DNA of 64,000 nt from Rs1 sp000416275 (lineage in GTDB: Bacteria > Pseudomonadota > Gammaproteobacteria > Pseudomonadales > Balneatricaceae): positions 62,001 through 126,000 of the forward strand of contig OZ251574.1 of assembly GCA_965243635.1 (NCBI GenBank). Direction: 5' to 3'. The notes beneath the pieces are model-generated. The model did not search any database. It was not told the origin of the DNA and saw only the letters and a program-made list of their open reading frames with translations. The stretch's first letter is position 1. Each line of letters begins with the position of its first letter. The position numbers and the translations under genes are program-made. Of this stretch, positions 35,688 to 44,886 are shown piece by piece.

Positions 35688-36118
35688 GGGATATTAGACC
35701 ACAGTTGGTTAATGATCGGACACTCACCGATTAAACCTGTCCCTGAGCAGCTTGCAGAAAGCTGTTGCAGGGAAGTTTTTAAACCACTTAATTCCATGAT
35801 TTTCTGTTCGACAACAGCCAGCTTAGCTTCAACTTTCTGTTTTATTTCAGCGGCCTTAACGTTAGGGTCATCCTGCAGCGCCAGAAGCTGAGTAATTTCT
35901 TCGAGGGAGAAACCGATATTCTTGCAGCGTTGAATAAACTGAATTCGCTCGATAATATCTTGCGCATACAGTCGATAGCCAGAGCTGAGTTGCTGCTTTG
36001 GACTAATCAGTCCACGCTGCTGGTAATAGCGTAATGCTTGCACGCTTAAACCGGTCGCTTTTGCAATCACCCCTATTTTCACTAATTGAGACTGGCGCTT
36101 CGCTGCAGGTTGTTGCAT
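35684..36118 (-). CDS. MerR family regulator, probably metal-responsive
   Basis: About 144 residues from the ATG at 36118. The N-terminal winged helix (VKIGVIAKATGLSVQALRYYQQRGLI then SGYRLYAQDIIERIQFIQ) is standard MerR, followed by a long dimerisation helix. Near the C-terminus CSGTGLIGECPI places two Cys nine residues apart before Pro-Ile, as in the effector loop of CueR/ZntR-type metal sensors, so a heavy-metal ligand is likely; which metal is unknown. Its start is not supported by a clear ribosome binding site. It follows a 40-residue membrane protein gene with a 19-bp gap. Confidence 0.85.
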   Translation of the reverse strand: MQQPAAKRQSQLVKIGVIAKATGLSVQALRYYQQRGLISPKQQLSSGYRLYAQDIIERIQFIQRCKNIGFSLEEITQLLALQDDPNVKAAEIKQKVEAKLAVVEQKIMELSGLKTSLQQLSASCSGTGLIGECPIINQLWSNIP

Positions 36119-36137
36119 CTGTTTTATAAGGAGTTCT

Positions 36138-36260
36138 TTACAGCACGTATTTAAAGACGGCAATGGTAATAGGCATAGTTGCAAATAGGATCGCGGCAAC
36201 TACGATTAAAACCCATCCTAGTCCTGTGGTATCACGTTGTTGTTCGTCATGTTCAGACAT
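36138..36260 (-). CDS. small single-span membrane protein (40 aa)
   Basis: An ATG at 36260 preceded by AAGGAAA opens a 40-codon frame: a charged hydrophilic N-terminus (MSEHDEQQRDTTG) followed by one hydrophobic segment (WVLIVVAAILFATMPITIAV) and a short basic tail. The good ribosome binding site, the clean domain layout and the tight spacing to the merR-type gene downstream argue that it is real. I know of no family for it. A role in metal handling or as a membrane-located modulator is speculation based on position only. Confidence 0.65.
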   Translation of the reverse strand: MSEHDEQQRDTTGLGWVLIVVAAILFATMPITIAVFKYVL

Positions 36261-36476
36261 AATATTTCCTTGTTAGTGTGGTGCTGTCACATCGGATCCG
36301 AAGTAAAATCGACTAGATTTGACAATACCTAATTTAGGGGTGCTCTATAGAAAATTGCGAATCAGAGGTTCAGCTAATCACTTTTTGAATCTCAGCAGAG
36401 CTATGAGCTTATTGAGGAATTTTAGCAGTATCTTAGTGGTTTATATAGCGCAGATAAAAAATATTGAGCATGGGAT

Positions 36477-37322
36477 TTAAAAAATCTGGCGCTGATCGGC
36501 AATAATTTTCTGGTAACCGGCTTTAAAGTCAGGATAGATGAACCGATAACCGGAGTCGAGCAACAGGCTATTGTCGCAGCGTTTACTACTAGTTTTTCGA
36601 CTGCTCGCCACTTCCTCAACTTGAGTATTAGTCGCTGTTGCCAGCCAGCTCATCACTTCGCTAATCGGGCTGGGAAGATGATCAGAGGCCAAGTACAAGG
36701 GCGCAATCGACTCGAGATTTGCCAATTTATTAATTAAATGTGCCAGTACCGCCGCGCAATCATCGAGATGAATACGATTGCTGTATTGTACTGGAGATGC
36801 ACAGAAAACCTTTCCAGATCGAACCTGATTTAACAAATGCAGTCTCTGTGCCCCGTAGATACCACTAAACCTGACTACCGTTGCAGCGCTGCCGCTGGCG
36901 AGCACTTGTCGCTCTGCTGCGAGCATTATTTTTGCTCGCTTAGTGGTGGGCAGGGTAATGGAGCGCTCATTGATCCACTGATGATCATCTTGATGGTATA
37001 CCCCAGTGCTCGAGGTAAAGAAGATATGTGCCGGGGGTTTTTCCAAAGCGTCTAAGACGTTGCGCAAGCCGTCTACGTAGGTCTGGGTGTAAATTTCCTC
37101 GGTAGTAAAACTAGGGGCGGCGCAATACACAAGAATATCAGCACTGGGTAATACCTGCATGGTTTGGGGCATTAAAAGGTCTGCCGCTATCGGTAGGATA
37201 GCGGGCGGTAACTGCTCAGTTGAACGGCGCAAGCCATACACTCTATGCTGCTGCGCTAGAGTGACCGCTAAGGCACAGCCTACCTCGCCACAACCGGCAA
37301 TCAGGATACTAAATTTTTGCAT
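36477..37322 (-). CDS. NAD(P)-binding extended SDR-like protein (YeeZ-like)
   Basis: 281 residues. The N-terminal Rossmann motif is AGCGEVGCALAVTLA (residues 9-23), followed by GLRRS, which suggests NADP; the SSTGVYHQDD segment and RFSGIYG resemble the YeeZ/SDR-a group of sugar-nucleotide-type epimerases, but the active-site YxxxK is not evident, so catalytic activity is doubtful. It is divergent from oxyR. No substrate can be given. Confidence 0.8.
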   Translation of the reverse strand: MQKFSILIAGCGEVGCALAVTLAQQHRVYGLRRSTEQLPPAILPIAADLLMPQTMQVLPSADILVYCAAPSFTTEEIYTQTYVDGLRNVLDALEKPPAHIFFTSSTGVYHQDDHQWINERSITLPTTKRAKIMLAAERQVLASGSAATVVRFSGIYGAQRLHLLNQVRSGKVFCASPVQYSNRIHLDDCAAVLAHLINKLANLESIAPLYLASDHLPSPISEVMSWLATATNTQVEEVASSRKTSSKRCDNSLLLDSGYRFIYPDFKAGYQKIIADQRQIF

Positions 37323-37438
37323 GAATTTTACGGCTCTGTCTCGGTCGCACTAAGCTGACACTGTGGAATCTAAGTTAAAACCTAGAAAGTATGCGATACT
37401 TAATCTATGTTGTTGATATTTATAGTTAGGGATTATAT

Positions 37439-38359
37439 ATGACTTTGACTGAGTTGCGCTACATCGTCACTTTGGCAAAAACCGAACATTTTGGGCGCGC
37501 GGCAGAGCTGTGCTTCGTCAGTCAGCCAACTTTGTCGGTGGCGATTAAAAAGTTGGAGTCAGAATTGAACGTGGCGATTTTTGAAAGGGCTAAAAACAGT
37601 GTAAAAGTAACTGCAGTCGGCGGTAAAATTATCAGTCAGGCGAAGCTTACCTTAACCCAGGCGGCGGTGATTAAAGAGCTGGCTGAGGCTGACAAGGGCC
37701 AGTTAAATACTCCTTTAAGGGTCGGGGCTATCCATACAATCGGCCCATATGTATTCCCAGATTTGGTGCGTAAAATGCAAAAATCTGCACCGGGAATGCC
37801 GCTGTATATAGAAGAAAATTACACTAAGAACTTGCAGCATAAGTTGCTGGAAGGGGAGTTAGATGCGATCTTGATTGCCCTGCCGTTTGCAGTTCCCGAT
37901 ATAGTCACAGCTAAACTCTACCATGAAGACTTTTTGATGTTGCTCCACCCAGATCATCCCTGGTGTAACAAACCGCAGATAGCAGCCGCATCGCTGGCTG
38001 AAACTGAGTTATTACTATTGGGGAAGGGGCATTGTTTTCGCGATCAAGTGCTAGAATCTTGCAGGTCACTGCAGCAAGTGTTGGCTGAACAGCACCAAGC
38101 GACAGAGGGCAGCTCGCTGGAAACGATTCGCTTGATGGTTGCATCGGGCTTAGGCAGCAGTGTTATACCACGCAGTGCTGCACAATCGGCGAACAGCATG
38201 GACCACCTTATAACGCTACCGTTTAGCGAGCCAGTGCCAGGTCGAACTGTGGCTTTAGCATGGCGGGCGAGTTTCCCACGGCTCAAAGCCATCGACTGTC
38301 TGCTACAGGCACTGCAAAATGACAGCAGCATAGCAGGGGAGCCAAATCATGTCCGTTGA
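37439..38359 (+). CDS. oxyR: hydrogen peroxide-sensing LysR-type regulator OxyR
   Basis: 306 residues. The N-terminal LysR winged helix (FGRAAELCFVSQPTLSVAIKKLE) is followed by an effector domain with GHCFRDQVLESC, placing cysteines at 199 and 208, exactly the redox pair of E. coli OxyR. It should activate peroxide-defence genes when these form a disulphide. It overlaps recG by 11 bp, as in pseudomonads and relatives. Confidence 0.97.
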   Translation: MTLTELRYIVTLAKTEHFGRAAELCFVSQPTLSVAIKKLESELNVAIFERAKNSVKVTAVGGKIISQAKLTLTQAAVIKELAEADKGQLNTPLRVGAIHTIGPYVFPDLVRKMQKSAPGMPLYIEENYTKNLQHKLLEGELDAILIALPFAVPDIVTAKLYHEDFLMLLHPDHPWCNKPQIAAASLAETELLLLGKGHCFRDQVLESCRSLQQVLAEQHQATEGSSLETIRLMVASGLGSSVIPRSAAQSANSMDHLITLPFSEPVPGRTVALAWRASFPRLKAIDCLLQALQNDSSIAGEPNHVR

Positions 38360-40445
38360 TGGACCTAACATCCCCGCAGTGGGAGTGTTAAAAGGGGTGG
38401 GGGCCGCGATGGTCAACAAGCTGGAGCGCCTTGGGATTCACAATTTACAAGATTTACTGTTCCACTTGCCGATTAGGTATCAAGATCGTACCAGTGTCAA
38501 AAAAATAGCGGCGCTGCGAATTGGCGATGAAGCGGTTATCGAAGCTGAAGTGTCGGTTGTTGAAATTAAATTAGGTAAAAAAAGAACTCTACTCTGTCGT
38601 GTGCACGATGGAACTGGTAGCTTGACGCTGCGGTTTTTTCACTTTTCGGCGGCGCAAAAAAATAGCTTGAGCAAAGGAAAAATCTTACGTTGTTTCTCCG
38701 AGGTAAGGCCGGGGCCCAACGGTTTGGAAATGGTGCACCCTGAATACAAGGGGCTAGATGATGAGCTGCCGACACCGATAGAGCAGAGCTTGACACCGGT
38801 CTATCCAATTACCGAGGGGCTGCAGCAAAATCGGATTAGATCGTTGATGCAGCAAGCTTTGCGCTGGCTAGAAAGTGGCGAGTTAGCGGAGTTGCTACCC
38901 ACCGAGCTGCGCTCTCAGTGGGGGTTACCGCAGCTCGGTAAGTCTTTAGCCTATTTACACGCGCCGCCTCCTCAGGCCGATAGAGAGCTGATGGCTACGG
39001 GCCTGCACCCTGCGCAGCGGCGACTTGCTTTTGAAGAGTTGCTCGCCCATCACTTAACGCTGTTAAATATTCGCCGCAGTGTGCAGCAGCAAGGGGCACC
39101 GGTACTTAAAGCACCAGCCGATTTGTGTGCGCGCTTTCTCAGTCAGCTGGACTTTACTTTAACCGGGGCTCAGCAGAGGGTCTGTGCTGAAATAGCCACG
39201 GACCTTACTAAGGGCGTCGCTATGCTGCGCTTAATTCAGGGGGATGTTGGCTCCGGGAAAACAGTAGTGGCAGCGATGGCGGCAATCCAAGCGGTAGAGA
39301 ATGGCTTGCAAGCGGCTATCATGGCGCCAACCGAGATTCTCGCCGAGCAGCACTATCTGAATTTTCAGAAGTGGCTCGCTCCGCTGCAGGTCAAAGTTGG
39401 CATGCTGAGCGGTAAAGTTAAAGGTAAAAAAAGAGCGCTGCAACTGCAAAACTTCGCCAGTGGTGAGGCGCAAGTGATAGTGGGTACTCACGCACTTTTT
39501 CAGGAAGAAGTTCGGTTTTTTAATTTGGGACTGGCGGTTATCGATGAACAACACCGCTTTGGTGTGCATCAACGCATGAGTCTGAGAGAGAAAGGTAAAA
39601 ATGGTAAATTATCCCCCCATCAGCTGATTATGACGGCGACACCTATTCCAAGAACCTTGACCATGAGCGCCTATGCCGATTTAGACTGCTCGGTGATTGA
39701 TGAGCTCCCACCCGGCAGAACGCCGGTACAAACAGTGGTTATTGGCGATCATCGACGTGATCAAGTGATTGCTCGAGTGAGAAAAGCCTGCCTCGAACAA
39801 CGACAGGTTTACTGGGTGTGTACGTTGATCGAAGAATCTGAAGTGCTGGAGTGCCAAGCAGCTGAAGTGACTGCTGAACAGTTGCAGCAACAGTTACCGG
39901 AATTAAAGATTGGGCTGATTCATGGACGGATGAAAGGGGCCGAAAAAGTTGAGATTATGCAGCGATTTAAAGGTGATGCAGAAACAGCGGCGAGCATTGA
40001 TGTGCTGGTGGCCACCACCGTTATTGAAGTGGGCGTCGATGTGCCAAATGCCAGCGTGATGATTATTGAAAATCCGGAGCGTTTAGGTTTAGCGCAGTTG
40101 CACCAGCTGAGAGGGCGGGTCGGGCGGGGCTCGGTTGAGAGTTACTGTTTGTTGCTGTATCGTGCGCCTCTTTCATACACTGGCAAGCAGCGCTTACAGA
40201 TTATGCGCGATACCACTGACGGCTTTAAAATAGCTGAAAAAGATCTAGAAATTAGAGGGCCAGGTGAAGTTTTAGGCACAAAGCAAACCGGTGAAATGCA
40301 GTTTAGAATAGCCGATTTACAAAGAGATGCGGACCTGCTGGAACAAGTGCAGTCACTGGCATTGCAAGTGAATACAGATCCACAGCTAAGTGCGGCAATC
40401 ACCAGGCGCTGGCTGGGTACCGGTGAACAGTACGGACAAGTATAA
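38349..40445 (+). CDS. recG: ATP-dependent DNA helicase RecG
   Basis: 698 residues, full length. An N-terminal wedge/OB domain (LLFHLPIRYQDRT near residue 37) is followed by superfamily 2 helicase motifs: QGDVGSGKTVVAAMAA (Walker A, near residue 298), DEQHRFGVHQR (DEQH box), TATPIPRTL, VATTVIEVGVDVPNAS and QLRGRVGRG. RecG reverses stalled replication forks and branch-migrates recombination intermediates. Confidence 0.97.
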   Translation: MSVDGPNIPAVGVLKGVGAAMVNKLERLGIHNLQDLLFHLPIRYQDRTSVKKIAALRIGDEAVIEAEVSVVEIKLGKKRTLLCRVHDGTGSLTLRFFHFSAAQKNSLSKGKILRCFSEVRPGPNGLEMVHPEYKGLDDELPTPIEQSLTPVYPITEGLQQNRIRSLMQQALRWLESGELAELLPTELRSQWGLPQLGKSLAYLHAPPPQADRELMATGLHPAQRRLAFEELLAHHLTLLNIRRSVQQQGAPVLKAPADLCARFLSQLDFTLTGAQQRVCAEIATDLTKGVAMLRLIQGDVGSGKTVVAAMAAIQAVENGLQAAIMAPTEILAEQHYLNFQKWLAPLQVKVGMLSGKVKGKKRALQLQNFASGEAQVIVGTHALFQEEVRFFNLGLAVIDEQHRFGVHQRMSLREKGKNGKLSPHQLIMTATPIPRTLTMSAYADLDCSVIDELPPGRTPVQTVVIGDHRRDQVIARVRKACLEQRQVYWVCTLIEESEVLECQAAEVTAEQLQQQLPELKIGLIHGRMKGAEKVEIMQRFKGDAETAASIDVLVATTVIEVGVDVPNASVMIIENPERLGLAQLHQLRGRVGRGSVESYCLLLYRAPLSYTGKQRLQIMRDTTDGFKIAEKDLEIRGPGEVLGTKQTGEMQFRIADLQRDADLLEQVQSLALQVNTDPQLSAAITRRWLGTGEQYGQV

Positions 40446-40547
40446 AGCCATTTAAAGTGATTAGAGGAATTGGCGATTAATTGCTAGTTTTTCCCTAGTT
40501 AGGAAAAGCTGCTGGCAGAGTCCAGCGCTAAGTAAAAGAGAATAACA

Positions 40548-41066
40548 TTGAATATTAGCCAGGCAGATCAAGACATCATCCGTGCACAAATAGGCAGAGA
40601 GCCGCAAGGTATTGTCGCTATCGCCGCTAGAGGGGACAATGGCGTGCCTGTAGTGTTGCAAATGCGCAGTATTGTCGATGGTAAGCCATTTCCGACTTTG
40701 TATTGGCTCTGCTCTAAAGACCTCTCTAAGGCATTAGGCAGTATTGAAACACTAGGCTGGGTTAAAGAGATAGAGCAGCGGTTGGCCGTTGATGAGCCCT
40801 TGCAAGCTGCTTATTTTGCCAATCAGCAACAGTATGTAGCGAGGCGCCAGCAGGCGATGTCAGCGGAAGATCTGGCCACTATTGAACAGCGTGGTTTTAC
40901 TGAAATGTTTTGTCGCTACGGCATAGGTGGAATTTCCCAGTGGGATAAAGTGCGCTGTTTACACATGCAATATGCACATCACTTAGCCGCTGAAAACGTA
41001 ATCGGAAAATTACTAGACGAAGAATTTGAATTGTATAAATTACTAGAAAATAAAGATTTAAAATAG
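40548..41066 (+). CDS. DUF501 domain-containing protein
   Basis: 172 residues, soluble. The start DQDIIRAQIGREPQGIVAIAAR and the FPTLYWLC segment with the C-terminal RYGIGGISQWDKVRCLHMQYAHHLA..N.IG motif define DUF501, a conserved family of unknown function that is often found close to housekeeping genes. A His/Cys-rich stretch (CLHMQYAHH) near residue 143 is notable. The start is TTG after a short untranslated gap of 102 bp from recG. Confidence 0.88.
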   Translation: MNISQADQDIIRAQIGREPQGIVAIAARGDNGVPVVLQMRSIVDGKPFPTLYWLCSKDLSKALGSIETLGWVKEIEQRLAVDEPLQAAYFANQQQYVARRQQAMSAEDLATIEQRGFTEMFCRYGIGGISQWDKVRCLHMQYAHHLAAENVIGKLLDEEFELYKLLENKDLK

Positions 41067-41127
41067 TCGCTAGCTAGTTATTGTTCAGGTAGTTAGCGAC
41101 TACTTACTAACGTGCGCGATTAGGCGG

Positions 41128-41373
41128 TTAGGCGGTTAGTTTTTGGTATTTATCCATCAGCTGATCTTGAGTTTCCTCATTGTCTGGATCCTTGGGGATA
41201 CAGTCGACCGGGCAGACTTCAACACACTGCGGCGTATCATAATGGCCGATGCACTCAGTGCATTTGCTCATATCTATTTCGTAAATTTCTTCGCCGGGAG
41301 TGATTGCTTCATTCGGACACTCTGGTTCACAGACGTCACAGTTGATGCATTCATCAGTTATAATTAATGACAT
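41128..41373 (-). CDS. yfhL: 4Fe-4S ferredoxin, YfhL type
   Basis: 81 residues from the ATG at 41373, preceded by TGAGG (an upstream ATG at 41385 overlaps this site). Two cluster motifs are seen, CINCDVCEPECPNEA and CTECIGHYDTPQCVEVCPVDC, the second with the insert that marks the Alvin/YfhL-type 2[4Fe-4S] ferredoxins. It is an electron carrier of the cytoplasm. The partner enzyme is not evident. It precedes a divergently unrelated gene set; coaD is 144 bp upstream on the same strand, a pairing known in pseudomonads. Confidence 0.95.
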   Translation of the reverse strand: MSLIITDECINCDVCEPECPNEAITPGEEIYEIDMSKCTECIGHYDTPQCVEVCPVDCIPKDPDNEETQDQLMDKYQKLTA

Positions 41374-41517
41374 TTTTAGCCTCATTGCTCACAAGGTTAG
41401 GATTTAAATTGATAGCGTCACTGTCACTGGCAACTACCTGCGGTTCTTTCGTATTGGTAAAGTGAGATCTCTGCATGACTTTCCCAGAGGTCTCAAAGTA
41501 GCGCTTCTTAAGAGAGC

Positions 41518-42009
41518 TTACTTAGCGTTGTTCTGACGGTGGTGCTCTTTTATAGATGCCTCCACTGCAGGGTGGATAAATTTACTGACATCGCCATTCA
41601 ATCTTGATATCTCTCTGATCAGAGTAGAGGAGATAAAAGACAAATGCTCCGCGGGTGTTAAAAACAAGCTCTCGGCTTGCGGTGCCAAATGCCGGTTCAT
41701 ATTGGCTAACTGGAACTCGTACTCAAAATCAGAGACCGCCCTCAAGCCGCGCAAAATTATATTCGCCTGCTCCCGGTGAATAAGGTCTGCAAGTAGGCAG
41801 TTAAAGCCAATTATTTGCACATTGTCTAAATGATCAGTGACCAGTTTGGCTAATCTAACCCGCTCGTCAATCGGAAGCAAAGGCTGCTTTTTAGGGCTTG
41901 AAGCGACCGCTACAATGACAGTATCAAACAACCTTGAGGCCCTTTCTACTAGATCGAGGTGACCGTTGGTGATGGGGTCAAAAGTGCCGGGGTAAATAAC
42001 TTTATTCAT
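41518..42009 (-). CDS. coaD: phosphopantetheine adenylyltransferase
   Basis: 163 residues, normal length. CoaD adenylates 4'-phosphopantetheine in coenzyme A synthesis. The nucleotidyltransferase motif YPGTFDPITNGHLDLVERA is at residues 6-24, and the ISSTLIREI motif (near residue 128) binds ATP phosphates. RGLRAVSDFEYE is also typical. Confidence 0.97.
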   Translation of the reverse strand: MNKVIYPGTFDPITNGHLDLVERASRLFDTVIVAVASSPKKQPLLPIDERVRLAKLVTDHLDNVQIIGFNCLLADLIHREQANIILRGLRAVSDFEYEFQLANMNRHLAPQAESLFLTPAEHLSFISSTLIREISRLNGDVSKFIHPAVEASIKEHHRQNNAK

Positions 42010-42660
42010 AAATGTCGTCTAGCTACTCTGAACCTTTCGATAAGTGTCGATAAATATTAATCATTGTAAAGATAATATTTAATGAAACGTTTGCATCAAA
42101 CGGCAATAATAAGATTTTATGCGCATTTCTTAGCATAAGGAAACTGTTTTATAGAACAAATAGATATAAGCAAATATCTATATGCAATTATGCCGATTAT
42201 ATACACAAATGCAGCTATTTTCGTAATTTGTCTACGCTGAACAGCATTATTATTAGAAAATCAGCAGCACAAATTAATAGAGTTGTTAAAAGTAAGATTG
42301 TTAATAATTATTCCCTTATTGAAATGAGATTTGTTATCATTTATTATGTTGCTAAATTTAAACCCAACTGGTTTTCATCCACTTATTGCGCTGTTGCGCG
42401 AACCATGTGTTCGCAATATGCATAAATGTGTGGCTGGCAACTATCTAATAATTTACTGCTCTTTAAATCGTGCATTTAAACCGGTGTATTAGCGCCTGCT
42501 TTTTGGCTTAAAAGAGATTGGGAATATTTACTGAGCTTGATTGGTTTATAAGTGATGTGAAAATGCTCAGCTTGTAGAGTACAGAATGTCTCGCATTGGT
42601 ATGCCCACCTTGAACTAAGGGTTAATAGAGCGAGTAAATTAATATAATTGAGGCTATTTC
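42010..42660. other. long AT-rich upstream region of the imelysin gene
   Basis: 651 bp with no convincing gene; a 65-codon frame at 42228 has no homology that I can see and poor coding character. It carries a Fur-box-like site at 42325-42339. The long leader before the imelysin ATG (about 320 bp from that site) could hold additional control elements. Confidence 0.5.
42325..42339. promoter_or_regulatory. Fur-box-like site upstream of the imelysin gene
   Basis: TGAGATTTGTTATCA agrees with the 7-1-7 Fur pattern TGATAATnATTATCA at about 11 of 14 positions; further AT-rich half-sites flank it. It suggests iron repression of the downstream gene. Confidence 0.5.
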
Positions 42661-43944
42661 ATGAAATCTTTTCCGGCACTAGCGTTGTCCGCAGCAATTG
42701 GATTTGCATCTTTATCAACAGGGGCTTTTGCAGCTCAAGAAACGGCAGCAGCTTCTGTCCTTAAGCACTATGGTGACATTGCTCAGGCAACTTTTGAAGA
42801 TTCACTAAGCGCAGCTAAGAACTTACAGACTAGCATTAATGCTTTTCTTGCTACACCGACTGAGGCGACCCTGGCAGCGGCTAAAAAGTCTTGGATTGCA
42901 GCGCGGGTTCCCTACCAGCAGACAGAAGCTTACCGTTTTGGTAACGCGATTGTCGATGAGTGGGAAGGCAAGGTAAATGCATGGCCATTAGATGAAGGTT
43001 TGATTGACTACGTAGATACTAACTATGGAACGCAATCTGACGAAAATCCATACTACGCAGCTAACGTGATTGCCAACAAAACTTTAAACATTGGTGGCGT
43101 TAAGGTAGATGCATCGAAGATTACGCCAGCACTGCTGGGCGAAACGTTACAAGAAATTGATGAAGTAGAATCAAACGTTGCCACTGGTTATCACGCAATA
43201 GAGTTTTTACTTTGGGGCCAAGATCTTAACGGTACTGAAAAAGGCGCGGGTAAAAGAGCCGCTACTGATTACAGCCTGACAGATTGCACCAATGGTAACT
43301 GCGATCGTCGTCGTGATTATTTGAGTGCAGCGACTTCATTGCTGATCACCGATTTAGCAGAGATGACTGCTAACTGGCAGCCAAATGGCGCCGCTCGTAA
43401 AGAGCTGGCAGAAAAAGGAGATAAAGGCGGGCTTGCAACTATCCTAACAGGTATGGGTAGCTTGTCTTACGGAGAGCTAGCGGGTGAGCGTATTAAGCTG
43501 GGCTTGATCGTACACGATCCTGAAGAAGAGCATGATTGCTTCTCCGATAACACGCACTTCTCGCACTTCTATGATGCGATGAGTATTAAGAACGTTTACA
43601 CCGGTGAGTATCGCAGAGTTGATGGTACTTTATTAAAAGGACCTAGCTTATCTGCACTAGTTGCGGGTAAATCAGCAGATGTTGATGCTAAATTGAATGC
43701 CCAGTTAATGGCCACTCAAGGCTTTATGCAAGTGATGGTTGATGAAGCGGCGAAAGGTAATACTTTTGATGTACTGATCGGATCTGGCAACAAGTTAGGT
43801 AATGCGATTGTACAAGATGTGGTTGATGCATTAACGGTGCAAACTAAAGGTATTGAAGCGGCTATCAATGCTTTAGAGTTAGACAAAATTGAACTTGAAG
43901 GATCTGATAGCTTAGATAATCCTGCGAGCATCACCGCGGGCTAG
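42661..43944 (+). CDS. imelysin family periplasmic iron-regulated protein (IrpA-like, M75)
   Basis: 427 residues with a Sec signal peptide (cleavage after AFA, residue 24). It is an all-helical imelysin with two related halves. The defining GxHxxE motif is GYHAIEFLLWG with His178 and Glu181, and the NAWPLDEGLIDYV segment precedes it; CTNGNCDRRRDYL and HDCFSDNTHFSHFYDA are conserved features of the long form. These proteins are iron-regulated envelope proteins thought to bind iron or haem; the peptidase activity first proposed is doubtful. A strong terminator follows. Confidence 0.95.
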   Translation: MKSFPALALSAAIGFASLSTGAFAAQETAAASVLKHYGDIAQATFEDSLSAAKNLQTSINAFLATPTEATLAAAKKSWIAARVPYQQTEAYRFGNAIVDEWEGKVNAWPLDEGLIDYVDTNYGTQSDENPYYAANVIANKTLNIGGVKVDASKITPALLGETLQEIDEVESNVATGYHAIEFLLWGQDLNGTEKGAGKRAATDYSLTDCTNGNCDRRRDYLSAATSLLITDLAEMTANWQPNGAARKELAEKGDKGGLATILTGMGSLSYGELAGERIKLGLIVHDPEEEHDCFSDNTHFSHFYDAMSIKNVYTGEYRRVDGTLLKGPSLSALVAGKSADVDAKLNAQLMATQGFMQVMVDEAAKGNTFDVLIGSGNKLGNAIVQDVVDALTVQTKGIEAAINALELDKIELEGSDSLDNPASITAG

Positions 43945-43975
43945 TCACAGCAGTTATGTGAATTTAGCGCCATTT

Positions 43976-44010
43976 AAAAAAGCCTGTCGAGATTCGACGG
44001 GCTTTTTTTT
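43976..44010 (+). terminator. rho-independent terminator after the imelysin gene
   Basis: AGCCTGTCGA and TCGACGGGCT form a 10-bp stem (one G-T pair) with a three-base loop, followed by T8. It separates the first imelysin gene from the rest of the locus. Confidence 0.92.
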
Positions 44011-44091
44011 GCCTGTTCAGCGGCTTGCAAATGGGTGGGAGGGCATATGAGAATGCAGTTAAAATTTTCAATTTTACTGGAAAATAAATGT

Positions 44092-44127
44092 CATACTCTG
44101 TAACTACTTTGCAATCATGGATTCAGG
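44092..44127. repeat. family A right-end remnant, copy A7
   Basis: CATACTCTGTAACTACTTTG followed by CAATCATGGATTCAGG aligns with the last 36 bases of copy A6 with few mismatches; the rest of the element is missing. It ends 21 bp before the start of a GNAT gene. Confidence 0.65.
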
Positions 44128-44148
44128 TTAATCATAGGCGATTAGGTT

Positions 44149-44670
44149 ATGGGTAATATCCGCATAAAAGCGTTAGATCAACATGACTGGGCTATTTACA
44201 AGTTATTGCGGTTGAGCTCTCTTAAAGATTCGCCTGATTCGTTCGGCTCTACTTTTGAGCGGGAAAGTGCTTTTCAAGAAAGAGAGTGGGCCTCTCGGCT
44301 CCGCTGTAAAAAAGGGATTCTATTAGTTGCTTTTCTAAATGGCACCCCCGTAAGTTTGGCAAGCGGACTGGTTAACGCAAAGCGGGGTAAATCCGGCAGT
44401 ATATATCAAATGTGGGTGTCTCCTAACGCCAGAAATTTAGGTGTTGCGAAGTTGCTATTAGCTAAAATAATGGACTGGGCAAGGGAATTGAAATTAACTA
44501 GCTTGTCGCTAGAGGTGACAACGAGCAATACCGCCGCTATAAAGTTGTATAGTTCTTTAGGGTTTTTAGCAGATGGTGAACTGAAAGAGTTGAGAGCAGA
44601 TTCGCTTGTCAAAGTTCAGCCTATGTCTATTGTTCTGTCTGTTAGCCATGCTACTAGCTTGATCTGTTAA
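44149..44670 (+). CDS. GNAT family N-acetyltransferase
   Basis: 173 residues. The GNAT core is seen in IYQMWVSPNARNLGVAKLLLAKIMDWA (acetyl-CoA pocket, near residues 85-110) and in the following LEVTTSNTAAIKLYSSLGF. The substrate is unknown. It stands alone between the terminator of the first imelysin gene and the Fur-box-like site of the next operon, so a link with iron metabolism is not implied. The C-terminus (SHATSLIC) is unusual only in its terminal Cys. Confidence 0.85.
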   Translation: MGNIRIKALDQHDWAIYKLLRLSSLKDSPDSFGSTFERESAFQEREWASRLRCKKGILLVAFLNGTPVSLASGLVNAKRGKSGSIYQMWVSPNARNLGVAKLLLAKIMDWARELKLTSLSLEVTTSNTAAIKLYSSLGFLADGELKELRADSLVKVQPMSIVLSVSHATSLIC

Positions 44671-44803
44671 CCACCAGATATCATTATTTGGAAAGTCTAA
44701 AAGCCTGAATTTAGAGAGACAGGCTGCGATTTTTGATCGATAAATGGGTTGTTGTTGTTAGTGCTGTCGGTTACAGAGAAGTCACATATGTGATTTTATG
44801 CTC

Positions 44804-44822
44804 GTTAATGAGAATGATAAAG
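44804..44822. promoter_or_regulatory. Fur-box-like site before the di-haem protein operon
   Basis: GTTAATGAGAATGATAAAG contains AATGAGAATGAT, the run of hexamer half-sites typical of Fur boxes. It is 65 bp before the TTG start at 44887, a position suited to repression of that promoter. Confidence 0.65.
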
Positions 44823-44886
44823 TTTACAATATAGAGTCCGATATGCTTGTTGCTAACTCACTCATTTTCTATCAATAGGCCAAAGC

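Noticed and set aside
42228..42425. 65-codon open frame upstream of the imelysin gene
   Set aside because: AT-rich, no ribosome binding site of note, no recognisable motif; it overlaps the Fur-box-like region and looks non-coding.
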